Notes: generated by a model from the letters alone, not told the origin. Counted from the stretch's first letter, positions 18,031-26,511 are shown. The stretch is DNA of 64,000 nucleotides from Pseudonocardia nematodicida (GCF_040105385.1 NZ_JBEDNQ010000008.1:1-64000), one strand, 5' to 3'. A program made the numbers and translations.

Positions 18031-18258
18031 TCACGTGCCTTCGCGGAGCAGCTGCAAGGTCTGGCGGATCCCGGCCAGGCTCGCGCTATGCAGCTCGACC
18101 TGCTTCCCGTCGACCCAGGTCCGCACCCGCAGGGTGCGCAGGCCGACCAGCGCCCATTTGGTACGCCCCGCTTCCGGCCAGCGGCCGCGCTGGAAGGCGG
18201 TCTTCTCGGCCGCGGTCAGATCCCGAACGCGGTTGTCGTTGGCCTCGTCGGTAGTCAT
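18031..18258 (-). CDS. Small hypothetical protein (75 residues)
   Basis: Basic protein starting MTTDEANDNRVRDLTAAEKT, with WALVGLRTLRVRTWVDGKQVE in the second half. The ATG at 18258 has GGAGG seven bases upstream. The upstream sequence (18285-18340) begins like the proximal arm of the family 1 palindromes but lacks a distal arm. No domain recognised. Confidence 0.6.
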   Translation of the reverse strand: MTTDEANDNRVRDLTAAEKTAFQRGRWPEAGRTKWALVGLRTLRVRTWVDGKQVELHSASLAGIRQTLQLLREGT

Positions 18259-18400
18259 GTGGTGCCTCCGTGGTGTGGTCCGGTGCGGCTGGAACGCCGT
18301 AGCTCCTCAGCACGCCCGGATGGGCCGGACAGAGCGGCGACGGTTGAGGCCGCTGGCCCGCCCGGTGGCATGAGATCGGCCTGCACGACGAGAACGGTCA

Positions 18401-18436
18401 CGGCCCGGGGTATGGCAGCTGCCCTACCCCGGGCCG
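18401..18436 (-). terminator. 12-bp perfect GC hairpin
   Basis: CGGCCCGGGGTA (18401-18412) and TACCCCGGGCCG (18425-18436) form a perfect stem with a 12-base loop. It lies 9 bp downstream of the 60-residue gene's stop on the minus strand, with no gene until 18258. Likely a terminator. Confidence 0.55.
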
Positions 18437-18444
18437 CTCCCGGG

Positions 18445-18627
18445 CTACTCGGGCTTTCGCTCCTGCTCGTTGGCGTCGAGCCACCGCTGCATCCACCCGG
18501 GCGCCTGTTCGTCCCAGGCACCCTGACCGTGCTCGGCCACCGCCCGCTCCCGGGCCTCGCGCCCGGCTTCACGGCTGGCCTCGACCGCCTCGCGGAAGTG
18601 CGCCTGGATGCGCCTGAACGGGTTCAT
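18445..18627 (-). CDS. Small helical hypothetical protein (60 residues)
   Basis: Starts MNPFRRIQAHFREAVEASRE; Glu/Ala/Arg-rich and probably one long amphipathic helix pair. The start at 18627 has GGAGG at correct spacing. Start codon and ribosome site lie inside the proximal arm of the palindrome at 18620-18995. The distal arm repeats them in inverted orientation and there encodes a dead-end MNPMRWRVID on the plus strand. Confidence 0.6.
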   Translation of the reverse strand: MNPFRRIQAHFREAVEASREAGREARERAVAEHGQGAWDEQAPGWMQRWLDANEQERKPE

Positions 18628-18995
18628 GTGGTCCTCCGGTAGTCGGTGCGGCTGGGACGCGGCGCAGCCCACAGCACGCCCGGCGGGGGTCCCGAAGGGA
18701 CAGCGGGGCCTGCCGCTGGCCCGTCCGGGTGAGACTGCGAACTCGAGCCAGGCTGACTCGGCCCGCCTCGACCCGGGCCGTTGCGGCGCGACCTGGCCCG
18801 GCTTATCCCGAGCACGGCGCGGGCCGCCGCTGCCGCGTGCAACAGGCAGCGCACACGGCCGACTAACTCGAGACAGCAGCCGCCGGCAGTCTCACCCGGA
18901 CGGGCCAGCGGCAGGCATCGGTGCTCCGCCCCCGCCGGGTGTGCTGACCTCCGGGCGATCCAGACGTGCCGACCACCGGAGGACCACATGAACCC
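18620..18995. repeat. Giant imperfect palindrome, family 1 copy 2
   Basis: Arms at 18620-18747 and 18867-18995 pair over most of their length. They begin with GGGTTCATGTGGTCCTCCGG and reach an inner block CCTGCCGCTGG...GAGACTGC. Compared with copy 1 the inner block has CCTGCC/GGCAGG where copy 1 has CCTACC/GGTAGG, a paired change that preserves the stem. The distal arm ends at 18995, before the DUF1173-like gene's stop at 19055. No other gene occupies it. Confidence 0.85.
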
Positions 18996-19054
18996 GATGC
19001 GGTGGAGAGTCATCGACTGACCACCCCGCCGAACGGGCCGGTGCTGGCGGGGGT

Positions 19055-20335
19055 TCAGCTTCCGGGATGGAGGCGCAGGTCAGGGAGCCGATCGCGGACG
19101 TCCCACTCGATCAGCGGAGTGTCCGTGCTGCGGTAGTGGCTGATCTTCGCCTGTTTGCGGGCCGTGTAGTCCTCGCGGTCGAGCATCCCCCAGACCTCGA
19201 CCATGGTCTCCGGATCGGTGTCGGTGAGGACGAAATCGGGCAGGACCGCGGCGGCACCGTCATAGCGCAGAGGTTTGATGAAGGTCCGTTTCGCTGCGGT
19301 GAGGGCATCTGCCATGACGACCTCGTGCGTGGAGTCGGCCGGGATGAAGTCGGCGTTGGTCAGCATCACCGCGGCGCCGACCGCGGACAGGTTGCCCTGG
19401 TCGCTGCGCGAGACCAGTGCGAGCATCACCTGCTCGCTGCCGGCCGGGCGCTGGTCGGTCATCGTCGACGGCGCGCCCCGGCGGATGCGCTCGTGCAGCG
19501 TGGTGGAGAAAAAGACCGGAGCCCGGTGATGGCGCAGTTCGCAGCGCTGTCCGTACCGCGTCGGGGTCCAGGAGCGGACCGCACCGAGCACCAGCCCCCG
19601 GTGCGTCATCCCGTTGCGCTCGACCAGGCGGTCGGTAAAACGCGTGAACGCTGCATCGTGCTGGTCAGGGTGCGCGGGGTCGAACGGTGGGATCACATAG
19701 CAGCACCAGCTCAGTGGAACGCCGGCTGAGGTCACCCCAGTCGTCGCAGCACGTACGAGTGGACTGCACCTGGCCCACCCACGCTGGCTGGACCTGGTGC
19801 TATCGGGCGAGGGCGAGCGGGTCAGATCGGCGCGTTCCCACAGGTAGTGCAGCAGTCCGAGCAGGCCCATCCGTGACCGTGCCGCCCCCGCAGCGCGGGG
19901 GCTCGGGGTGGTGCCTGCCGGCGCGGAATTCGTCGTGCGGACGTGTAGCGGCAGCGACAACGCCACGCTCGCACTGCCGTCGTCGGTCTCCTGCAACGCG
20001 CCGTCCTGGTACTGGTTCCGTCCGGACCACTGGCCGCCGGTGTTGTGGAACTCGCAGCCGCGGGCGTGCTCTTCTCCGCCGCTGGGCCAGCAGGCCAGGT
20101 AGTAGACCCCTGCGCGGTGGCGGATCACCAACCGTGGAGCCGGATCGCTGCACAGGCACCACGCGCAGCCGTCGGTGACCTTGGCCTGCTCGATCACCGC
20201 CCGGTACACACCGGGTGCGCGGCGTAGCTGCCACAACGCGACCTCACGCCCGGCCAGCCGCACCCGCGCACGAGACACCGCGCGCTGGCCACGCCGGTGC
20301 CCGGAGACCGAGCCTCGCCCGCGTCGGTAGGTCAT
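19055..20335 (-). CDS. DUF1173-family plasmid protein
   Basis: A 426-residue protein whose layout follows my memory of DUF1173. It has an N-terminal cysteine pair (CAWCLC, about residue 58), then CEFH, LLHYLWERADL near residue 145 and a central GVPLSWCCYVIPPF. A C-terminal half follows with SWTPTRYGQRCELRHH and RTFIKPLRYDG. The family is found on actinobacterial and proteobacterial plasmids; its biochemical role is not known to me. Start chosen at MTYRRGRG (20335) because upstream codons lie over the next gene. The segment around residues 155-185 matches the family poorly. Confidence 0.6.
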   Translation of the reverse strand: MTYRRGRGSVSGHRRGQRAVSRARVRLAGREVALWQLRRAPGVYRAVIEQAKVTDGCAWCLCSDPAPRLVIRHRAGVYYLACWPSGGEEHARGCEFHNTGGQWSGRNQYQDGALQETDDGSASVALSLPLHVRTTNSAPAGTTPSPRAAGAARSRMGLLGLLHYLWERADLTRSPSPDSTRSSQRGWARCSPLVRAATTGVTSAGVPLSWCCYVIPPFDPAHPDQHDAAFTRFTDRLVERNGMTHRGLVLGAVRSWTPTRYGQRCELRHHRAPVFFSTTLHERIRRGAPSTMTDQRPAGSEQVMLALVSRSDQGNLSAVGAAVMLTNADFIPADSTHEVVMADALTAAKRTFIKPLRYDGAAAVLPDFVLTDTDPETMVEVWGMLDREDYTARKQAKISHYRSTDTPLIEWDVRDRLPDLRLHPGS

Positions 20336-20390
20336 ACCGGCTCTCCCTACCTCATCCGCAGCGCGCTGTCGGGTAGTTCTGCAGCGCGGA

Positions 20391-21482
20391 CTACATCTCG
20401 TGGACGTGGGTGCCGGTGCCGCGGTCGATGGTGCGCGGGGCGCGCATCCCAAAGGCCATTCCGCGGGCGATGGTGCGCTCGGCCTCAGCACGGGTGAACC
20501 CCGCGACCCCGATGTGTGCCTCAGCTGCGCCGAGCAGAGCCGCGTAGGCGTTGTCGGCGTCGAGCTCCCCGCCGCCGACCAGCTGACCGAAGACCCGGGC
20601 GGCGTCGAGCAGAGTGATCTGCCGCGTGCCCGCCTGGGCGCATTCAACCTTGTCCAGTTCGTCGGCCTGGATCGCGGCGATGTAGGCGTTCGCGCGCTTG
20701 GTCGACAACCCCTTCGTCGGTGTGGCCTGCGGGCTCGGTACCGGCGGCGGGGCGAGCAGGGTGGCCAGCCAGGTGGGGAGCTCGGCGACCCGTCCGTGTT
20801 CGGCAACCTGGTAGGCGCCTTCGGGGCGGACGCTGCCGGCGCCGACGACGAATCCACCCCCGGCGCGGGTGTCGATCAGCGGGCCGAGGCTGTGGCCATG
20901 CCCGCCGATCGTGTTGCGCAGCTGAAGCCCCTCGGGCACCCGGAAGTAGAGATGCTCTCCATCAGTCGGTGTGCGCACCGCGTAGGTGCGGAGCGGGGTG
21001 TCGCCGTGCCGGGCGGCGAGCTGGTCGAGAACCTCTCGTCCGGTGGTGGCCCCGCCCCACGCGTGGATCGGCTCGGTGCTGACGTCCAGGTCGATCACCA
21101 CGAGCCCGGAGGGCCCGCACGCCACACCGACGTTCCATCTGGTGGTGTTCGACCACCAGCGCCGGATCTGCACGCGGTCACGGGTTGCGCGCTGTTCCCA
21201 GACGTGGTGCCCCTCGGCGCACACCCCACGGCGCCGGCACCGGGTGTCGCCGTGGAAGGCCGGGATCTTCGCGCCGGCCCGGACCGGGAACACGAACAGG
21301 CCGGCGGCTGCGGCGTCGAGCGCGACCTGACGCAGCCGCGCCACCTCACGCTCGAGGCGCGGACGAGCTCGTCGCGGCATACGCGCTGTGTCCTCCCGCC
21401 CGGTCCGGGCTCCGGTGTCGTGCGCAGCATCGCACCGCTCACCAGTGGTGTGGGCGCTGTCGGTGCTGGTCGTGATGGCCAT
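20391..21482 (-). CDS. Primase-polymerase domain protein
   Basis: This 363-residue protein has a bifunctional DNA primase/polymerase N-terminal domain. VGVACGPSGLVVIDLDV (about residues 118-134) supplies the catalytic Asp-x-Asp, and EHLYFRVPEG and IDTRAGGGFVVGAGS follow as the other strand motifs. A helical C-terminal segment (THVHEM end) follows. On plasmids such proteins prime replication or conjugally transferred single strands. Start at 21482; a later MPRRARPR start is possible. Upstream 21483-21947 has no gene but contains a hairpin (CCCGAGGGCAGGC) and the second three-way-junction element. Confidence 0.8.
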   Translation of the reverse strand: MAITTSTDSAHTTGERCDAAHDTGARTGREDTARMPRRARPRLEREVARLRQVALDAAAAGLFVFPVRAGAKIPAFHGDTRCRRRGVCAEGHHVWEQRATRDRVQIRRWWSNTTRWNVGVACGPSGLVVIDLDVSTEPIHAWGGATTGREVLDQLAARHGDTPLRTYAVRTPTDGEHLYFRVPEGLQLRNTIGGHGHSLGPLIDTRAGGGFVVGAGSVRPEGAYQVAEHGRVAELPTWLATLLAPPPVPSPQATPTKGLSTKRANAYIAAIQADELDKVECAQAGTRQITLLDAARVFGQLVGGGELDADNAYAALLGAAEAHIGVAGFTRAEAERTIARGMAFGMRAPRTIDRGTGTHVHEM

Positions 21483-21612
21483 GAGGTACTCCTCGCGTGG
21501 TCTAGGGACCGGTTCCCAGATGGACGGATGGGATCCGGGCCGGCCATCCCGAGGGCAGGCTGTGTGCCTGCCTTCGGGGGCCTCGCCATGAGGGCGTGTA
21601 GAGGCTCGCGGG

Positions 21613-21663
21613 TCCAGGGCAGCCCGCCAGGGCTGTCGCGCAGCGACGCGTCAGCGCTCTGGA
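21613..21663. ncRNA. Three-way-junction structured element, copy 2
   Basis: Closing stem TCCAGGGC/GCTCTGGA encloses hairpins AGCCC-GCCA-GGGCT and GTCGC-GCA-GCGAC. The alignment with copy 1 at 16243-16307 is clear: both are preceded by GAGGCTCG and share the order stem-hairpin-hairpin-stem. The closing stem and second hairpin differ in sequence yet still pair. It lies upstream of the primase-polymerase gene. Whether it is transcribed is unknown. Confidence 0.5.
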
Positions 21664-21947
21664 GGTGTGAGGAGCGCGCCCGCAGGATCGGCCCGACTAC
21701 CTCCAGGCTCGGTGAGCGGCGCGCGCAGCCGCTCTGCTGGTCTGCAGCCCGTGACGCGCTCGGCGCGGTTCCGGTCCGACATCCTGCTGGTCGAAGTACG
21801 GGCGAGCCATGAGAACAGCGGCGCCGTTGAAGGGCACTGTGCCGCGCCCTCCCGCCGACCGATCAGTAGCTCCACGCGGGCGACCTCGGTGCCGCTGTCC
21901 CGCGCTCCCGCGAAGGCCTGCAGCGGGCTGCGGCTGGGCCAGACCGG

Positions 21948-22562
21948 TCAGGCGGTGGCGAAGTGGGCGTCGGCGACGACGTCCATGATCAGCTCGTCGG
22001 CCTCGGCGCCGCGCCAGTACCCGGCGCGGCGCATCCGCCCGGCGTGGCAGAACCCGGCCTTCTCGTAGGCGGCGATCGCGCCGGTGTTCGGTTCGAGGAC
22101 CTTGAGCCAGACCGAGCGCAGTGCGGAGATGGTGAAGGCGTAGTCCAGGGTCAGCCTGGTCGCCTCGGGCGCGAGGTTGCGGCCGCGGCCCTCGGCGCCG
22201 AGCAGGACGATGAATTCCGCAGTGCGCACGTAGTGGTCGATGCGCAGCGCGCTGGTCCCGACCGGCACCGGCCCGCCGTCACGGGTGAGGTCGTAGATGG
22301 TGAAGCGCGGGATGGTGCCCATGCTGCGGGCCTGGGCGTCATAGCCGGCCAGGCGGGCCTCGAGGGATTCCGGGGTCTGGCGGCCCATTCCGGCGATCAC
22401 GGCGGGCTCGTTCTCCCACCGCCAGTACAGCTCGGCCAGCTCGCGGGTGAACGGGCCCAGCGCGGTGCGCTCGCCCCGCATCCACAGCAGCGGCGCTCCC
22501 ACCTCCGGGCTGTCGGGGTGCTGGGCGCTGGTGTCGGTGTGGCCGTTGGAGGTCAGCGTCAT
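21948..22562 (-). CDS. GNAT acetyltransferase, probable lasso-peptide tailoring enzyme
   Basis: This 204-residue protein has a RimJ/RimL-like GNAT fold. Core GRGRNLAPEATRLTLDYAF (about residues 123-141) is the acetyl-CoA loop and helix, and LKVLEPNTGAIAAYEKAGF (about 150-168) is the C-terminal motif. Start at 22562 overlaps the stop of the B gene as ATGA, which indicates translational coupling. In albusnodin-type clusters an acetyltransferase modifies a lysine of the lasso peptide. The core here has exactly one lysine (Lys10). N-terminal acetylation is excluded because Gly1 is used in the ring. Confidence 0.8.
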   Translation of the reverse strand: MTLTSNGHTDTSAQHPDSPEVGAPLLWMRGERTALGPFTRELAELYWRWENEPAVIAGMGRQTPESLEARLAGYDAQARSMGTIPRFTIYDLTRDGGPVPVGTSALRIDHYVRTAEFIVLLGAEGRGRNLAPEATRLTLDYAFTISALRSVWLKVLEPNTGAIAAYEKAGFCHAGRMRRAGYWRGAEADELIMDVVADAHFATA

Positions 22563-23323
22563 GGGGTGTCTCCTCTCGCCGCCCGGTCGCGGCCGTGCGC
22601 GGGCGCAGCGGCGGGTTCGGGCAGCTGGAGCAGTGGTGTGAAGCGCAGCGTGGAGATGGGCTCGCCTACGGGGCAGCCGTCGAGGCGCAGCCAGGCGTGC
22701 AGCCTGATCGGATCCGCGGCGATCCCGTGGCACCACCCAACTCGCCGGCCGGTGACGGCCAGGGCGAGCATCGCCGCGACGGTTTCCTCCAAGCACGCTG
22801 TCCGGAACGGAGACACGCCTCCGATGACGCGTACACAGTGTAGGACCGCCACCACCTGGGTGTCGCGCGCCGGACAGCGCGCCACGCCGGCGGTGGCTCG
22901 CACGAGGCGCAGTAACCGCGAGAACGCGTGCTCTCGGCGCCCGATCGCGCGTACGAGCAGCACCGTGGCCAACGCGCACGCCGCGGCGGGTGCCCAGCCC
23001 GGGGACAGCGGCCCGCGGTTCGGCAGCGCGCCGGGCGCTTCCTGGGTGCCCCAGCTGGGCCCGGTCGCCGGGAGCGCGAGGATCGGCGTGGGTGCCTCGC
23101 CCGGCTGGGCCGGGCGCAGGAACCCGGCCGCCGACAGGCTCGCGGCCAGCGCCTCGGCATCAGTGCCGGGCGCCGCGACGCCGGCGGCATCCAGCGCGAG
23201 GAACGCCTCGCGCTGGGCACCGAGCAGGGCGCGCACGGCGCCGGTGCGTTCGTGCAGCAGCACGACGGTATGTCCGAGATCCGCGGCGTGGACATGGGCC
23301 GGGCGGACGTGGGAAGTGCTCAT
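22559..23323 (-). CDS. Lasso peptide B protein: fused leader-binding RRE and transglutaminase-like leader peptidase
   Basis: This 254-residue protein combines two functions that actinobacteria often split. Residues 1-80 form a PqqD-like recognition element (VVLLHERTGAVRALLG then LLGAQREAFLALD). From about 125 the protease domain has the catalytic Cys in PFRTACLEE, His in LHAWLRLDG and Asp in the same strand. Between them is a Pro-rich linker. The protein removes the leader after the conserved Thr at -2. Start at 23323 overlaps the C gene's stop by four bases. Fused B proteins are more typical of proteobacteria. Confidence 0.85.
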   Translation of the reverse strand: MSTSHVRPAHVHAADLGHTVVLLHERTGAVRALLGAQREAFLALDAAGVAAPGTDAEALAASLSAAGFLRPAQPGEAPTPILALPATGPSWGTQEAPGALPNRGPLSPGWAPAAACALATVLLVRAIGRREHAFSRLLRLVRATAGVARCPARDTQVVAVLHCVRVIGGVSPFRTACLEETVAAMLALAVTGRRVGWCHGIAADPIRLHAWLRLDGCPVGEPISTLRFTPLLQLPEPAAAPAHGRDRAARGDTP

Positions 23324-25059
23324 CGCGATACCTCCGATCGGTGACGGGTCGAGGCCCGTGCCGACGGGTCCTCGGTGGCGCTAGCCCATCTGGCGGCCGC
23401 GGGGGCCTGGCGCAGAGCGCGCATCCACACCTCGGCGGCCACCACAGGGTTGAGCTGGTGGAACCCGATGCCCGGTGCGCCGGCGGCGGCGCGGGTGAGC
23501 AGCGCCCGGTAGCGGATGGGGTCGATCAGGCCTCGGGCCGCCAGCTCGCCGTCGACGAGCCCGGTCAGGGCCTGAAGGTGACGGCGCAGACCCCGGTACT
23601 GGTCAGGGGTGAAGTCGCCCTTCGTCCGCCGCGCCGTCACCGTCTCGGGCAGCAGCCCGGCCATGGCTCGGCGCAGCAGCGGCTTGTAGTCGCCCGGGCC
23701 GGCGCGAAGGGGTCCGGGGACCACGAGTGCGGCGTCGACGACGCGGGGGTCGGTGAACGGGTTGTGCAGGCTGATGCCGTGCAGCTGTTCGGTGATCTGC
23801 GCGTCGGCCCGGGCGGTGCGGGCCACGACCCGCATCGCTGCGCGGGTCCGCGCCGCCTCGCCCCGCTCGCCGCGGACCGCGGCCGCGCGGGCCTGGGTCA
23901 GCAGCGGCCAGACCGCTGTGCGCCGCAGCCGGGCCCAGCCCAACGCGTGACGCACGAGCTCGGCCTGGGCGCGCACGGTTGCGGTAGCGGCGAGATCGGG
24001 AAGGTACCCGGGCTGCGGACCGAGCAAGGTGTCCCCGCCGTCGCCGGTCACCAGGTCACCGATCCCGCGGCCGGCCAACATCGCGAGTTCGGCGTCGAAC
24101 CGGGCGATCGCGATCGTCGACGGCGCCGGCTCATCAGTAGCCGGGACAAGCTCGTCCATCCGGCCGTAGGGGACGTGCCCGTCGCCGAGGGCGCAGAGCA
24201 GGTGTTCCAGCGATTGGACCCGCCCGGTACGGGCGTAGTCGATGGCCGCGCGGGCGTAGTCGAGGTCGCCACCCGAGGTGATCCCGACCGGGTGCACCGT
24301 CACCGCGACCACGCCTGCGGCCGCGGAGCCGCCGCAAGGGCGGTGATGAGCCAGCAGCATCGCCAACGACGTCGAGTCCATCCCGCCCGAGCAGTCCGCC
24401 GCCACCGCGGCGCCGGTCCTACCCTCGGCGACACCGGCAACTGTGTCCTGCAACGCCGCCCGCAGGCTCTCGGCCGGCCGCGGCGACACCGCGCTGGTGG
24501 CTGTGGCCAGCGGACGGATCGTGATCTCCGACGACGTGATCGTCAGCCGCGCACCGGGCGGCACCGGGGTGATCCCGGCGAATGCCGACCGCTCCCCGGT
24601 ACCGGGCTCGACGCCCGGTCCAGGGTGTAGGTGCTCGTGCAGCCACGTGTCATCGACATCGGCGCCGACCAGGCAGGCCAGCGCCAACGAGCTCGACCCC
24701 CATAGCGGGGCGCCGTCGGTGGTGGCTGCGGTGTAGATGGGCTGGATCCAGCCGGGATCGGTGAACACCACCGTCGCGTGCTCGGTGACCTCGACGATCG
24801 TGTAAGCCCCGGCCAGCGCGGTGGGTGCGGAGTCGGGGACCCCGTGGCGGACCCACCGCTGCAGTACCTCGGGTTCGCAACGGGCGCGGCCCAGGATCGT
24901 CACGGTCCGGCCGGGGCGCTGCGCGGTCGCGACCTGCGAACCCGGCCAGGCCCCGCACAGCCATGCCGCGCCGATGTCACTGGCGAGCGCGCGAGCACGG
25001 GCTGGGTACCTGACGTCGGTGTGGCCGGTGCCGCGGCCGCCGAACCATCGAACGCTCAT
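23320..25059 (-). CDS. Lasso peptide C protein: ATP-dependent macrolactam synthetase (asparagine-synthetase-like)
   Basis: This 579-residue protein adenylates a ring Asp or Glu side chain and joins it to the core's Gly1 amine. The N-terminal half resembles the glutamine-amidotransferase fold but has no Cys2 (starts MSVRWFGG), as expected for lasso synthetases. The PP-loop DCSGGMDSTSLAML lies near residue 210, with GDLVTGDGGDTLLG near 335. Start at 25059 is supported by GGAGGTCAGG upstream; longer readings would run into the A gene spacer. Second gene of the operon. Confidence 0.88.
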   Translation of the reverse strand: MSVRWFGGRGTGHTDVRYPARARALASDIGAAWLCGAWPGSQVATAQRPGRTVTILGRARCEPEVLQRWVRHGVPDSAPTALAGAYTIVEVTEHATVVFTDPGWIQPIYTAATTDGAPLWGSSSLALACLVGADVDDTWLHEHLHPGPGVEPGTGERSAFAGITPVPPGARLTITSSEITIRPLATATSAVSPRPAESLRAALQDTVAGVAEGRTGAAVAADCSGGMDSTSLAMLLAHHRPCGGSAAAGVVAVTVHPVGITSGGDLDYARAAIDYARTGRVQSLEHLLCALGDGHVPYGRMDELVPATDEPAPSTIAIARFDAELAMLAGRGIGDLVTGDGGDTLLGPQPGYLPDLAATATVRAQAELVRHALGWARLRRTAVWPLLTQARAAAVRGERGEAARTRAAMRVVARTARADAQITEQLHGISLHNPFTDPRVVDAALVVPGPLRAGPGDYKPLLRRAMAGLLPETVTARRTKGDFTPDQYRGLRRHLQALTGLVDGELAARGLIDPIRYRALLTRAAAGAPGIGFHQLNPVVAAEVWMRALRQAPAAARWASATEDPSARASTRHRSEVSR

Positions 25060-25114
25060 CTCCTGACCTCCCAGGTCGGGGTTCTCGGCGCACCCGGGTG
25101 GGGTGCTGCAACGA

Positions 25115-25153
25115 CGAGGGCCCGGCGAACGACGTGCGTTCACCGGGCCCTCG
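25115..25153 (-). terminator. Stem-loop between lasso A and C genes
   Basis: CGAGGGCCCGG (25115-25125) pairs with CCGGGCCCTCG (25143-25153). GAAC/GTTC extends the stem inward around a short loop. It sits 15 bp after the precursor's stop and before the synthetase gene. Such a hairpin would stabilise the short precursor mRNA or partly terminate transcription, so that precursor exceeds enzymes. Confidence 0.7.
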
Positions 25154-25168
25154 CGCCTACCGCCTGGA

Positions 25169-25276
25169 TCAGGCGTAGACGTAGCGCTTGTCCTCCGACG
25201 TGCCGGAGCCACCGCCCTCGGTCAGGACCGCGGCGTCACCCAACTCGACCATCTCGGTCTCGTTGTGCTGCGACAT
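25169..25276 (-). CDS. Lasso peptide precursor (A), 35 residues
   Basis: Reads MSQHNETEMVELGDAAVLTE (leader, 20 residues) followed by core GGGSGTSEDKRYVYA (15 residues). The leader's penultimate Thr is the lasso protease signature. The core starts with Gly, and Glu8 or Asp9 can close an 8- or 9-residue ring. Lys10 follows directly and is the only lysine, a natural acetylation site. The SEDKR segment resembles my memory of albusnodin. A textbook AGGAGGTGATC ribosome site precedes the ATG. Three enzymes follow in order C-B-acetyltransferase. No ABC exporter is present. Confidence 0.9.
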   Translation of the reverse strand: MSQHNETEMVELGDAAVLTEGGGSGTSEDKRYVYA

Positions 25277-25348
25277 GCAAGATCACCTCCTCTCGGGTTG
25301 TGCTCGGCAGCTGCGGGCTGCTGGCTTGGGGCCTCCACCGCCGGTTGC

Positions 25349-25544
25349 GGTGGGACGTGACTCGCCCGCACCCCGGGGGCCGCCGCGCCGGGGGCGCGCG
25401 CTCGCCCGACCGGTGTGACACCACCCCGCCCGCACTCAGCGGGCCGAGGGAGGAAGTCGGTGGTGTCACCCGCGTCGGGTGCGGCCGGCGCGGCATCGGT
25501 GGGAAAGGCGGGCCCACGGGTGCAGAGTCATCGCGTCCCCATCC
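25349..25544 (-). promoter_or_regulatory. Structured leader element, family 2 copy A (upstream of lasso precursor)
   Basis: On the plus strand the core stem is GTGACACCACC (25415-25425) with GGTGGTGTCAC (25459-25469). The pairing extends outward through CCCGAC/GTCGGG-type bases. Outer arms GGTGGGACGTGACTC and its imperfect complement near 25525-25544 close the element. Copies B (35024-35224) and C (39052-39240) precede a DUF932 gene and a decayed DUF932 gene. No gene lies between 25277 and 25723, so this is probably the promoter and leader region of the lasso operon. Confidence 0.6.
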
Positions 25545-25723
25545 GACGGTGGGGAGGTCTCCTCGCGACGTCGCTGCGGTAGCCGATCTGCACACCTGCA
25601 GCGACTCCGTGTCGCTGCCGCGGGTCATCACTGCCGCGGGTCGGGTCCCGCGGCAGTAGGCGCACCGGCCCGATGGGTCGGCGTAGTCGTGGGGGGCGCT
25701 CGGAGCACCGCCCACGACCGGAG

Positions 25724-26125
25724 TCAGGGGGCGATGGCCTCGGGCGCGGTGGTCGAGGCGGGACGCCCGTTCTTGTGGAGGGTCACCTTCGCGAAGCTGA
25801 GGTCAACCGCGACGGTGTCGGCGTGCAGCGTGGTGCGCACGACCCGGCGGGTTTCCCCGGTAGGTGTGAAGGAGTCGTCGGTGAGCCGGCCGGTCACTGT
25901 CACGCGGGTACCGGACTGCACCGAGTCGTAGACGTTCTCGGCGAGCCGGCCGAAGGCGGTGACCTGCTGCCAGACGGGCTCGGCGTCGCGCCACTGCCCG
26001 GTCTTCGGGTCGCGCTCGCGCTGGTTGAGTGCGAGGGAGAAGTTGAGGATCGCGGTGCCGTTGGCCTTGCCGTGGACCAGGGGCCGGATCTGGCCGATGT
26101 TCCCGGTCAGGGTGATCTCGTTCAT
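25724..26125 (-). CDS. ssb: Single-stranded DNA-binding protein
   Basis: This 133-residue protein has a single OB fold: MNEITLTGNIGQIRP at the start, then NFSLALNQRERD near residue 28, WQQVTAFGRLAENV near 51 and TRVTVTGRLTDDSFTPTGE. The usual acidic DDDIPF tail is missing; it ends PASTTAPEAIAP. Short, tail-less SSBs are typical of actinobacterial plasmids. Start at 26125 follows GGGAGGC. It presumably protects transferred or replicating single strands. Upstream is a family 1 palindrome. Confidence 0.85.
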   Translation of the reverse strand: MNEITLTGNIGQIRPLVHGKANGTAILNFSLALNQRERDPKTGQWRDAEPVWQQVTAFGRLAENVYDSVQSGTRVTVTGRLTDDSFTPTGETRRVVRTTLHADTVAVDLSFAKVTLHKNGRPASTTAPEAIAP

Positions 26126-26170
26126 GGGTGCCTCCCGGCGTGGTCGGTGCTGGTTGGTGACGCGGCTCTG

Positions 26171-26342
26171 CCTCAGCGCGGCGCGGGGCGGCCCCGCAGG
26201 GGGCGGCGGGTGGTTGGCCGCTGGCCCGACCGGGTGGGAACCCGCGAAGCGGGTCCGAGCACAGCGAGGCCCGTCCCACCCGGTCGGTGTCGACGGGCGT
26301 TCATCGCCGCGCACCGCGCCGTGCTGTGCTGACCTCCGGGCG
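26171..26342. repeat. Family 1 intergenic palindrome, copy 3
   Basis: A perfect 14-bp inverted repeat, CCGACCGGGTGGGA with TCCCACCCGGTCGG, surrounds a central region. Outer arms CAGCGCGGCGCGG and CCGCGCCGTGCTG also pair. It ends GTGCTGACCTCCGGGCG, the same terminal motif as the two long palindromes at 17 and 18.6 kb. It is almost identical to 28923-29094. It precedes ssb. The bases 26343-26511 show no gene. Confidence 0.75.
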
Positions 26343-26511
26343 TCTCCCAACCCCGGGCTCTGACCACGCGTGCGTGCACGTGTGCGACTGTCCTGCTCCG
26401 GCGCTCAGGCCCGATCTCATGCAGCTGGGGCGGCCCTGCAGGTAGCCCGGCCGCCCCATGTGGACGTGGAGGCCTGGTTGTCAAGGTCGTGCGCCGGAAC
26501 GCCGGGGGCGG

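Noticed and set aside
19055..20335. Frame change inside the DUF1173-like gene near residues 155-185
   Set aside because: The segment matches the family poorly, but no alternative frame gives a clearly better continuation, so the gene is left intact.
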